NCBI GenBank assembly: GCA_963720375.1
Contig: CAVRFM010000018.1
Span: 1 to 47,444, forward strand
Origin: JAPLHP01 sp963720375
Lineage (GTDB): Bacteria > Chloroflexota > Dehalococcoidia > UBA2247 > RBG-13-53-26
DNA: 47,444 nucleotides
Direction of reading: 5' to 3'
Position numbers and translations under genes: made by a program. How positions within the stretch are numbered: position 1 is the first letter of the stretch; the number at the start of each line of letters is the position of its first letter. Under the pieces are notes generated by a model that did no database searches, had not been told where the DNA came from, and saw nothing but the letters and a program-made list of their open reading frames with translations. This document shows positions 1-6,064 of the stretch, in pieces.

Positions 1-11
1 CTCCACCATAC

Positions 12-40
12 TTGACATAATCATCAATTTGTGATATAAA
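12..40 (+). promoter_or_regulatory. sigma70-type promoter of the riboswitch transcript
   Basis: A perfect -35 hexamer TTGACA lies at 12-17 and a -10 hexamer TATAAA at 35-40, with the optimal 17-base spacer. Transcription would start near 46-48, just before the riboswitch aptamer. This is among the best promoter matches in the window. It shows that the leader RNA is made from its own start. Confidence 0.85.
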
Positions 41-57
41 TGAGACTAGGTTCTAGA

Positions 58-147
58 GCGAAAAAGGTAAACCTGCAGGAATGCAGGGACGCAAAGCCAC
101 AAGTCCAAGAAGGATAGTTGGGCTGCCGCTGTAGCTAGTGTAGCGGT
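58..147 (+). ncRNA. GEMM-I riboswitch (cyclic di-GMP-I family)
   Basis: The hallmarks of the GEMM-I aptamer appear in order. GGTAAACC is at 66-73. A perfect 6-bp hairpin CCTGCA/TGCAGG follows, closed by a GNRA tetraloop GGAA (78-81). The invariant GGACGCAAAGCC core is at 87-98. A second short stem (TCC/GGA) follows, and then the 3' conserved segment GTTGGGCTGCCG (117-128). It sits directly downstream of a strong promoter and directly upstream of an intrinsic terminator, which is the usual expression platform. The family senses c-di-GMP; a subset with a change at one aptamer position senses cGAMP instead, and I cannot assign that position by eye. The core strand AGCCAC (95-100) repeats the terminator's 3' strand and could pair with GTGGCT (153-158), so ligand binding may favour termination (inferred OFF switch). 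Confidence 0.85.
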
Positions 148-148
148 T

Positions 149-196
149 AAAAGTGGCTCTTTGGCGTTGCTCAGCCAGAGAGCCACTTTTCTTTTT
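149..196 (+). terminator. intrinsic terminator of the riboswitch expression platform
   Basis: A 17-bp stem pairs 149-165 with 174-190 (12 uninterrupted pairs from AAAAGTGGCTCT, then one G-U and four more). The loop is 166-173, and CTTTTT (191-196) follows. It lies about 20 bases after the aptamer and about 170 bases before the first open frame, as expected for transcriptional control of the downstream genes. Confidence 0.85.
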
Positions 197-368
197 GGCT
201 GTAATCGGCTCTCACAAGGGGGGTGAATGGGGGGTATTGAGCCTTGATAATGGTGTTGGGCTTGCTGCTGGGCAGGCCGGTACTGGCCTCTACGCTCAGC
301 AGGATGAGATAAGCCAACCGTATGAGGGCTAACAAATATCAACCGCTGTCGATTACAAAGGGGGGGAC

Positions 369-581
369 ATGTTATCTGCAGAATCGAGAAATAGTGCACT
401 GTCTGATTGGAACCCGGGGGTGACTCTGAAAGAGAGGATAAAGGTAATACTTCGTCCTCTCCTTGATGAGGGTATAGCAGACCTGTATGCTGACCAGATT
501 CTGAAGCAGGTTGAGTTGGCGAAAGTGTCGAAGGAACAACCGAAGTTGTCGGCTCGGTCTGCAAGAGGCATGGCGAAATAA
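369..581 (+). CDS. small hypothetical protein downstream of the riboswitch (70 aa)
   Basis: This 70-residue frame starts at an ATG preceded by a very purine-rich AAAGGGGGGGAC stretch that can act as a ribosome binding site. The protein is charged and mostly helical in character, with no membrane segment, signal peptide or cysteine. I do not recognise a family. It ends 25 bases before the next gene on the same strand, so the two are probably co-transcribed from the riboswitch promoter. Frames on the other strand overlap it but lack ribosome binding sites. Being real depends mainly on context (good ribosome binding site, spacing, regulated leader). Confidence 0.5.
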   Translation: MLSAESRNSALSDWNPGVTLKERIKVILRPLLDEGIADLYADQILKQVELAKVSKEQPKLSARSARGMAK

Positions 582-606
582 GCGAACCAGGTGAAGAGGA
601 AGTAGC

Positions 607-1221
607 ATGTGGATTGCCAGTCATGTAGGTGTAGGTTCGCTTATTTACGAGACTGTCAAGGATGAGCCTAAATGGGCCAAATGGTCTGTAGTTGTTGCTG
701 GAGGCTTTGTCTCCCATTGGGTGCTTGATGAGGTTAGCACCTATCATACCCTGAGCCTTAACCACTGGTATGACATTATGTTCATAGCTTTGAATGCTGT
801 TTCCGTGGCTCTCATATGGTGGTCATCTGGAAGAGGATTAACTGGCCGGGCGAGACTCCTTCCTCCGCAGTTCCTGGCCGGCCTGATAGCCTGGCTTATA
901 TGGGACTGGGAGTGGTTTGCGGGGTCACAGGGGAGATGGATACATCTGAGTGGAATATTCCCAAGATACGTAAGAGACGTTTATGCGTTGGATTCGAGTT
1001 ATATTCAGATATCATTGATTACCATGCTGACGGTGGTTGTGGTGAAACCCTGGAGGTTACGTGCCAAAGATTTTGCTCTTGGCGTGAATATTCATTGGCT
1101 CAAGGCACCATGGGCTCATCAGCATCGTCGCCATGCTATTGCCTCTTCCAAGCTGGGGCGCGGAAGCACAGGACCCGGAACATGCCCGGCTCCGGTACAT
1201 GTACCTTCGCAGTCGCCATGA
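607..1221 (+). CDS. multi-pass membrane protein, possibly DUF457-like (YdjM) metal-dependent hydrolase
   Basis: The first 150 residues contain several hydrophobic segments (about residues 24-45, 58-76, 92-104 and 135-150). They also carry histidine/aspartate motifs that recall the membrane-bound hydrolase family DUF457: an N-terminal SHVGVG and, at the end of the first helix, SHWVLDE. The family link is tentative. The ATG follows GAAGAGGAAG, a plausible ribosome binding site. From about residue 160 on the translation becomes Arg/Pro/Ser-rich and loses membrane character. The true C-terminus may therefore have been displaced by a frame disruption near base 1080. It would be the second gene of the riboswitch transcript, suggesting a membrane or envelope role controlled by a cyclic dinucleotide. 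Confidence 0.6.
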   Translation: MWIASHVGVGSLIYETVKDEPKWAKWSVVVAGGFVSHWVLDEVSTYHTLSLNHWYDIMFIALNAVSVALIWWSSGRGLTGRARLLPPQFLAGLIAWLIWDWEWFAGSQGRWIHLSGIFPRYVRDVYALDSSYIQISLITMLTVVVVKPWRLRAKDFALGVNIHWLKAPWAHQHRRHAIASSKLGRGSTGPGTCPAPVHVPSQSP

Positions 1222-1553
1222 AGTGGACAGTTGCCAGGGATGAATTCATATCTTTGATCTGTTGGTGTTGTCCACACGGGCGACGAACTCTGTGCCTTCG
1301 CCTGGCTTACAGGTGGGCTGCAAACAGTACTGATACCGTAGAAGTCTTCGGTGACCGGACAAGTTGCGTTAAGCCACTGACAAGAGGACATATCTGCTTC
1401 CATCCCTATCTTCTTTCTCGGATCACATTAGGTTCCTCCGATCTATGGCTGGTTTGGGATTCCCAAATGGGTAGCATGGCATCTCGGATTCCGTTGTGGG
1501 TATAAATTATTGTGGTGCAGGGGGCCACTGGGTGGATGATACACTCAAATGTG
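1222..1553. other. gap without a convincing gene
   Basis: No family is recognised here. On the minus strand two adjacent frames contain protein-like, cysteine-bearing stretches: one around 1240-1330 includes EFVARVDNTNRSKI, and one around 1120-1240 includes YEFIPGNCPLHG. If joined, they could be the remains of a small Cys-rich gene. Neither frame has a start with a ribosome binding site. Confidence 0.3.
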
Positions 1554-1582
1554 TTTACAAAGGTGATTTCTGGGGCTAAAAT
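1554..1582 (+). promoter_or_regulatory. promoter of tRNA-Val(CAC)
   Basis: TTTACA (1554-1559) and TAAAAT (1577-1582) are separated by exactly 17 bases. The predicted start near 1588-1590 lies a few bases before the mature tRNA 5' end at 1595, a normal short tRNA leader. Confidence 0.7.
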
Positions 1583-1594
1583 AGATGCGTCCTT

Positions 1595-1667
1595 GGGCGG
1601 TTGGCTCAGTGGTTAGAGCGCTTGCTTCACACGCAAGAGGTCACAGGTTCAAATCCTGTACTGCCCA
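1595..1667 (+). tRNA. tRNA-Val (anticodon CAC)
   Basis: A complete 73-base cloverleaf. The acceptor GGGCGGT pairs with ACTGCCC (1660-1666, one G-U). The D stem is GCTC/GAGC, and the anticodon stem CTTGC/GCAAG has loop TTCACAC, giving anticodon CAC (codon GUG). The T arm is ACAGG-TTCAAAT-CCTGT and the discriminator is A. CCA is not encoded. A second valine tRNA with the same acceptor sequence lies at 5620-5693 and reads through anticodon TAC. Confidence 0.95.
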
Positions 1668-2288
1668 TTATTCATTTGCGTAGCAACGGGTGGCTCATGA
1701 TCGCTTGCATGAGCGAAAAGATTACGCAGGGTCAAAGCTATGTGAGACCCAGTTGCATCGGGCAGTATCCTCGCGATTAGTGGTGCAGACGGTAACAGTG
1801 GCAGGGGTGGCTGCTTAAAAAGCTTGGCCTACCCGATCAGTGACACAACCTCCGTTCGCCTTCTGGCAGAAGCCAATGCAGTAGTGCGGCCAATTCCTGA
1901 ACATCCACCGGTTACCACGAAGTGATTTTACCCTCTACCTCCCTCGGATTTCTTGCAGGATTCCCTGGTTTCTGCTGGTACGCTTGTTTGCATAATCATA
2001 CTGCGATGTAGTGTGGGATACTCGTTCCGATGAGAGAAGACGGGCCAGGGGCTGGTTCGTTGGCAAGAAAGGCATAGCTTCGGAAAACTTGAAGCACGTC
2101 TGATTTGGGAATAAAATCATATAGAGATCGGGAGACTGATCCGGAAGAACCTTGTCTGCTTTGCCTATAGGTAGACTATGGCAAGATAAGGCAAGGTTCA
2201 AATAGTTGTAGTCTCATTTTGTCAGTTTGAGGACGTAAAGATCAAAACAGCTATCGTCGGTTAGTTTCGGAGGATAGAGGACAGGATT
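1668..2288. other. 620-base region without a recognisable gene
   Basis: Short frames on both strands (for example 88 codons on the minus strand, 1935-2201) have no ribosome binding site and no family likeness. No hairpin with a U-tract follows the tRNA that I could support. The last 60 bases hold the 5' untranslated region and GGAGG-like sequences before the ferredoxin gene. Confidence 0.5.
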
Positions 2289-2519
2289 GTGGGCGTAACA
2301 GAATCCAAGGCAAGTGGTTATATTGAAATCAACCAGGAGCTGTGCAAGGGATGCCAGGTCTGTATAGCTTTTTGTCCCAAGGGAGCGATCACTCTATCGG
2401 ATAAACTGACAGCCAGTGGCTACATACCTGTTTCCTTTAATGACGGCAGCGAATGTACCGGCTGTGCCATCTGCGCCATAGTGTGTCCGGAAGTGGCCAT
2501 AGAGGTGTACCGTGGCTAA
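2289..2519 (+). CDS. 2x[4Fe-4S] ferredoxin, delta subunit of 2-oxoacid:ferredoxin oxidoreductase
   Basis: A 76-residue ferredoxin with two CxxCxxCxxxCP motifs: C-KG-CQV-C-IAF-CP near residues 19-29 and C-TG-CAI-C-AIV-CP near residues 57-67. It binds two 4Fe-4S clusters and passes electrons from the thiamine-diphosphate site to external ferredoxin. It is the first gene of a delta-alpha-beta-gamma operon and overlaps the alpha gene by 8 bases, indicating translational coupling. The start is a GTG with AGAGGA upstream; no in-frame ATG exists near it. Family membership is clear; substrate specificity cannot be read from this subunit. Confidence 0.9.
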   Translation: MGVTESKASGYIEINQELCKGCQVCIAFCPKGAITLSDKLTASGYIPVSFNDGSECTGCAICAIVCPEVAIEVYRG

Positions 2520-3579
2520 GGTCCTCATGGATGGCAACAGCGTGATTGGAGAGGCGGCTATCAGGGCTGGTTGCCAGTGTTATTTTGGCTATCCCATCAC
2601 TCCTCAGAACGAGCTGACTGAATATATGGCAAACCACCTGAGCAGAAAAAAGGGGTGTGCTTTTATTCAGGCGGAGAGTGAGATCGCGGCTATAAATATG
2701 GTATTTGGAGCCAGTCTGGCGGGGGTGAGGGTCATGACCTCATCTTCCAGCCCGGGGATAAGTTTAAAGCAGGAAGGGATTTCCTATCTGGCGAGTTGCG
2801 AGCTTCCGTCGGTCATCGTCAATATGTCCAGGGGTGGGCCGGGTTTGGGGACCATATCTGCTTCTCAGTCCGACTACTTCCAGGCCACCCGGGGTGGGGG
2901 GCACGGGGATTACCGGACCATAGTTCTGGCGCCTTCATCGGGGCAGGAACTGGCAGACCTCACTCACCGGGCCTTTGATCTGGCCGACAAGTATCGGATT
3001 CCGGTGCTTATCCTGGGGGATGGGATACTGGGGCAGATGATGGAGCCGGTGGAATTTAAACATGAGGCTCCTGCGGAACTGCCGGTGAGAAGCAATGCCT
3101 TGAGAGGAGCGAAGGGGCGGGCAAGCCGGATTGTCAGGACCTGTACCTCGAACACGAGCGACATGGAAGAACTCAACTGGAGCCTCTACAGAAGATACCA
3201 ATTGATCAAGGAAGAAGAGATTACCTGCGAGACCTTCCTGGTTGAAGATGCCGAGCTGATAGTGGTGTCTTTTGGCATAGCGGCCCGAATTGCCCGAGGG
3301 GCGATCAAGAATGCGCGGGCCAACGGGCTGAAGGTAGGCCTGTTGCAGCCCATCACCCTGTGGCCGTTCCCTTCTGCAAAGGTGGCAGAATTGGCCGACA
3401 GGGCAAAATACTTCCTGGTATTTGAGATGAACATGGGCCAGATGATAGAGGATGTGCAGCTGGCCCTGAATGGTAAAGGAGAGACCTTCTTCTACGGGAG
3501 GCCGGGGGGTGTCATTCCTACCCCCAGCGAAGTCTTCCGGGTGATTTCACGACATTATTATCAGAGGGGTCTGACTTAG
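2512..3579 (+). CDS. vorB: 2-oxoacid:ferredoxin oxidoreductase alpha subunit, VorB type (3-methyl-2-oxobutanoate)
   Basis: A 355-residue pyrimidine-binding/transketolase-like subunit. Together with the beta subunit it oxidatively decarboxylates a 2-oxoacid to an acyl-CoA. The N-terminal GYPITPQNE motif, the MTSSSSPGISLKQE segment, RGGPGLG and QSDYFQATRGGGHGDY are the family's signature stretches. The overall sequence resembles subunits usually named VorB (branched-chain 2-oxoacid) more than pyruvate or 2-oxoglutarate enzymes, though KorA is a close alternative. Length is normal. The GTG start overlaps the ferredoxin stop. Branched-chain biosynthesis genes (ilvDBN) lie 14 kb away. The enzyme could act in either direction, oxidative or reductive. 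Confidence 0.85.
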   Translation: MAKVLMDGNSVIGEAAIRAGCQCYFGYPITPQNELTEYMANHLSRKKGCAFIQAESEIAAINMVFGASLAGVRVMTSSSSPGISLKQEGISYLASCELPSVIVNMSRGGPGLGTISASQSDYFQATRGGGHGDYRTIVLAPSSGQELADLTHRAFDLADKYRIPVLILGDGILGQMMEPVEFKHEAPAELPVRSNALRGAKGRASRIVRTCTSNTSDMEELNWSLYRRYQLIKEEEITCETFLVEDAELIVVSFGIAARIARGAIKNARANGLKVGLLQPITLWPFPSAKVAELADRAKYFLVFEMNMGQMIEDVQLALNGKGETFFYGRPGGVIPTPSEVFRVISRHYYQRGLT

Positions 3580-3583
3580 AAAA

Positions 3584-4340
3584 ATGACTAAGGTGTATAG
3601 CCGCCCCAAATTGCTGAAGAAGGTCGCTTTTCCATTACTGCGCGGGATGTGGTCATTCGATTATCCACCGGCTTCTGGCTGAGGTGATTGAGGAGATGAA
3701 TCTTCAAGAGAGGATTGTAGGCATCAACTCGGCGGGATGCTCGGTTTTTGCCTATAACTATCTTGACATCGATATGGCGGAAGCAGCCCATGGCAGGGGA
3801 ATGGCGGTGGCTACCGGCCTGAAAAGGGCCTCTCCTGAGACTATCGTGTTTACCTATCAGGGGGATGGTGATCTGGCAGCTATTGGTACTGCTGAGACTG
3901 TTCATACTGCCAACAGAGGAGAAAGGATAACGACCATTTTTATCAACAATGCCGTCTACGGCATGACCGGTGGTCAGATGGCCCCGACTACTCTGCTGGC
4001 CCAGCAGACCACCACCACGCCCTACGGACGGGATGCCAAGCTGGAGGGACATCCTATCAGGGTAAGCGAAATGCTGGCACTCCTTGGAGGAGTGGTCTAT
4101 ATTGAACGGACGGCAGTGGATTCTCCGGCGAACATCAGAAAGACGAAGAAATCCATCCGCAAGGCCTTCCAGGTGCAAATTGACGGTCTGGGCTTCTCAA
4201 TGGTGGAAATCCTCGCTCCCTGCCCCATAAACTGGAAGATGGAACCATTAGAGGCCTGGCAGTGGATCGGCAAAGAAATGACTAAGGTATTTCCGCTTGG
4301 GGTGATAAAGGACATCACGGGGCAAAAAGATGCTGATTAA
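3584..4340 (+). CDS. 2-oxoacid:ferredoxin oxidoreductase beta (thiamine diphosphate) subunit, frameshifted near base 3630
   Basis: This subunit binds thiamine diphosphate and a proximal FeS cluster. Translation from ATG 3584 gives MTKVYSRPKLLKK, a typical start, but reaches a stop at about 32 codons. From about 3630 the next frame carries HYCAGCGHS, the conserved cysteine/TPP motif, and continues without a break to 4340 (GDGDLAAIG and NNAVYGMTGGQ, the Mg/TPP loop). A single extra T in the TTTT run at 3628-3631 explains the break; removing it gives one continuous frame of about 252 codons. Without it, only an N-truncated product from ATG 3684 would be made, lacking essential cysteines. The neighbouring subunits are intact, so an assembly indel is likelier than decay. 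It overlaps the gamma gene by 11 bases. Confidence 0.85.
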
Positions 4341-4863
4341 GACGATCTTTGCTGGATTTGGAGGCCAGGGGGTACTTTCCATGGGACTTGGCCTGGCTCA
4401 GGCAGCTATGATCGAGGGCAAAAACGTGACGTACTTACCCTCCTATGGCGTTGAGGTCCGCGGCGGTACTGCCAACTGCACGGTAGCCATATCGGATGAA
4501 GAGATTGCCTCACCGGTGGCTTCGGCACCGGAATTTGTTGTTGCCATGAATCAACCTTCCCTGGTCAGATTTCAAAATCAGGTCCAGTCGGGAGGCGTAT
4601 TGTTTTTCAATTCTTCGCTGATCAAGGCTGAAGTCTCCCGTGGCGATATCGAGCTTGTTGGAGTTCCGGCAAGCCGTATTGCTGAGGAATTGGGCAGTCC
4701 CAGATCGGCCAACATGGTGATACTGGGGGCATTTACCAAGAAAAGCAATCTGGTCTCCATTGATACCCTGATTGAAGGACTAAAAAGCACCTTGAAGAAC
4801 AAGACAAAGCTGATTGCTGTCAACAAAAAGGCGCTGATAGCAGGATACGAACTCTTCCAGTAA
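4330..4863 (+). CDS. 2-oxoacid:ferredoxin oxidoreductase gamma subunit
   Basis: A 177-residue catalytic-domain gamma subunit. It opens with the glycine-rich FAGFGGQGVLSMG and then has the YLPSYGVEVRGGTANC segment typical of the POR/KOR/VOR gamma family. It completes a four-subunit enzyme in the order delta-alpha-beta-gamma. ATG 4330 overlaps the beta stop by 11 bases, so translation is coupled. Length is normal and no defect is seen. Confidence 0.9.
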   Translation: MLIKTIFAGFGGQGVLSMGLGLAQAAMIEGKNVTYLPSYGVEVRGGTANCTVAISDEEIASPVASAPEFVVAMNQPSLVRFQNQVQSGGVLFFNSSLIKAEVSRGDIELVGVPASRIAEELGSPRSANMVILGAFTKKSNLVSIDTLIEGLKSTLKNKTKLIAVNKKALIAGYELFQ

Positions 4864-4891
4864 TGAAGTAGATCAACCTGGGGGTAAGGCT

Positions 4892-5323
4892 ATGTTTGTC
4901 AAACAGATTTCGATCAGCCTGGATAATGTGCCGGGGAAGCTCATGGATGTGAGCGAGCGCCTGGGCATTGAAGGGATAAATATCAGGGCCATTTCGGTAG
5001 CTGATACTGCCGACATCAGTACGGTGAGGTTTGTCACTGATGATCCGGCCAAAACCACCAATGTCCTGAGGAGCCATGGCTATCCTGTAAAAGAGACAGA
5101 CGTCATAGCGGTGGAGGTCCCGGATCACCCGGGAGGCCTTCGGGCTGTGCTCAAGCCTCTGAAGGCAGCCAACATCAATGTTCTCTATCTCTACCCCTAC
5201 CTGGGAAGGGGGGAAAGCGGTCAGCCTATAGTCATCGTGGGCGTGGATAAGACCGAAGAGGCGACAAAGGTATTGGAAAAGAACTGGGTGCGCACCTTCG
5301 GCAAAGAGATCTATGCCCTTTGA
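4892..5323 (+). CDS. tandem ACT-domain protein
   Basis: A 143-residue protein made of two ACT-like halves (about residues 1-68 and 70-143). Both show the beta-alpha-beta pattern and PGKLMDVSE / PGGLRAVLK loops that bind amino acids. ACT domains of this kind sense end-product amino acids. This class of two-ACT protein is often found beside indolepyruvate or branched-chain 2-oxoacid ferredoxin oxidoreductases and phenylacetate-CoA ligases. It lies 28 bases after the gamma subunit and probably belongs to the same transcript. That suggests that the oxidoreductase acts on an amino-acid-derived 2-oxoacid and that flux is tied to amino-acid level (inference). Confidence 0.85.
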   Translation: MFVKQISISLDNVPGKLMDVSERLGIEGINIRAISVADTADISTVRFVTDDPAKTTNVLRSHGYPVKETDVIAVEVPDHPGGLRAVLKPLKAANINVLYLYPYLGRGESGQPIVIVGVDKTEEATKVLEKNWVRTFGKEIYAL

Positions 5324-5394
5324 TTTGAACCTGCGGTTCGGCCGTTTGACTTCACTACCGCTGGCTGGTACCTCTACTACAATCTATCCTTTCA

Positions 5395-5423
5395 TTGGCA
5401 GGCTCGTGATTAACTGATAAAAT
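5395..5423 (+). promoter_or_regulatory. promoter of the tRNA-Leu/Arg/Val cluster
   Basis: TTGGCA (5395-5400) and TAAAAT (5418-5423) are separated by 17 bases. The expected start is near 5430, shortly before tRNA-Leu at 5444. The -10 hexamer is identical to that of the tRNA-Val(CAC) promoter. Confidence 0.7.
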
Positions 5424-5443
5424 AAGACCACTCAGAGATGATA

Positions 5444-5529
5444 GCCGAGGTGGCGGAATGGCAGACGCGCTACGTTCAGGGCGTAGTGTCCGAACGGACA
5501 TGTGGGTTCAACTCCCACCCTCGGCACCA
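5444..5529 (+). tRNA. tRNA-Leu (anticodon CAG)
   Basis: A class II tRNA. The acceptor GCCGAGG pairs with CCTCGGC, and the anticodon stem CTACG/CGTAG has loop TTCAGGG (anticodon CAG). A long variable arm (TGTCC-GAAC-GGACA) is present and the T arm is GTGGG-TTCAACT-CCCAC. The discriminator A and CCA (5527-5529) are encoded. Confidence 0.95.
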
Positions 5530-5538
5530 TAGAAGAGA

Positions 5539-5616
5539 GCGCCTGTAGCTCAGTATGGATAGAGCGCAGCCCTGCGGAGGCTGAAGTCGTGGGTTCGAGT
5601 CCCACCAGGCGCGCCA
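5539..5616 (+). tRNA. tRNA-Arg (anticodon GCG)
   Basis: The acceptor GCGCCTG pairs with CAGGCGC. The anticodon stem CAGCC/GGCTG has loop CTGCGGA, giving anticodon GCG (codon CGC). The T arm is GTGGG-TTCGAGT-CCCAC, with discriminator G and an encoded CCA (5614-5616). It is separated from tRNA-Leu by 9 bases. A G34 at this box is less usual than A34 (inosine) in bacteria. Confidence 0.92.
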
Positions 5617-5619
5617 TTG

Positions 5620-5693
5620 GGGCGGTTAGCTCAGTTGGTTAGAGCGTCTGTCTTACACACAGAAGGTCAGAGGTTCGAGCCCTCTACTGCCCA
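5620..5693 (+). tRNA. tRNA-Val (anticodon TAC)
   Basis: The acceptor GGGCGGT pairs with ACTGCCC. The anticodon stem TCTGT/ACAGA has loop CTTACAC (anticodon TAC, reading GUA/GUG/GUU). The T arm is AGAGG-TTCGAGC-CCTCT and the discriminator is A. CCA is not encoded. It starts 3 bases after the CCA of tRNA-Arg, so the three tRNAs are one transcript. Confidence 0.95.
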
Positions 5694-5933
5694 TTTCCAA
5701 TTCAAATTGGGCTAGATCCACCGGCAATTCCCCAAAACCGACCTCCTGAGTCGTTGCTCAACTGAGGTCACACCGGGTTCACATCATCATCTCTGTGCGA
5801 TAGAGGGAACTAGAATCCATTCTCAGTACGTCCACAAGCACGGCTCATGTCATTGATGCGCATGCTGTGCACGTGTGAGGAGGTCATGCGCACCGTGGAG
5901 GAGCAGAGGCGAAGATGCCGGGAAAGTTGAACT

Positions 5934-5996
5934 GTCGAGGTTAGAGCACCCGTCTTTTGATCAGTGGGCCCGTGGTTCGAATCCCGTATGGTCTTA
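5934..5996 (+). pseudogene. decayed tRNA (looks like a former tRNA-Gln, TTG)
   Basis: The 3' two thirds of a tRNA are visible: GGTTAGAGCACCCGTCTTTTGATC (D-stem end, anticodon stem and a loop with TTG) and a good T arm CCCGTGGTTCGAATCCCG. The anticodon stem no longer closes (CCCGT against a displaced GTGGG). No 5' acceptor complementary to TATGGTC can be found upstream. It sits 240 bases after the intact cluster. Either it is a relic or a short insertion/deletion has damaged it. Confidence 0.6.
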
Positions 5997-6004
5997 CTAG
6001 AAAG

Positions 6005-6035
6005 AAGAAAGGCAGCTCAAGAAGCTGCCTTTCTT
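6005..6035 (-). terminator. intrinsic terminator, probably bidirectional
   Basis: A perfect 13-bp stem (AAGAAAGGCAGCT at 6005-6017 with its complement at 6023-6035) encloses a 5-base loop. T-rich sequence follows on both strands. It lies 30 bases after the stop of the minus-strand propeller fragment and also follows the tRNA relic on the plus strand. Confidence 0.8.
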
Positions 6036-6064
6036 GATTTTGTGTGCGTTTCTATTATTTGTCT

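Noticed and set aside
46..765. 239-codon minus-strand frame across the riboswitch and the first genes
   Set aside because: It reads through the aptamer, terminator and two plausible plus-strand genes, has low-complexity Pro/Ser composition and no ribosome binding site.
816..1505. 229-codon plus-strand frame overlapping the membrane protein
   Set aside because: Cys/Trp/Arg-rich translation without domain likeness; most of it is the shifted frame of the membrane protein gene.
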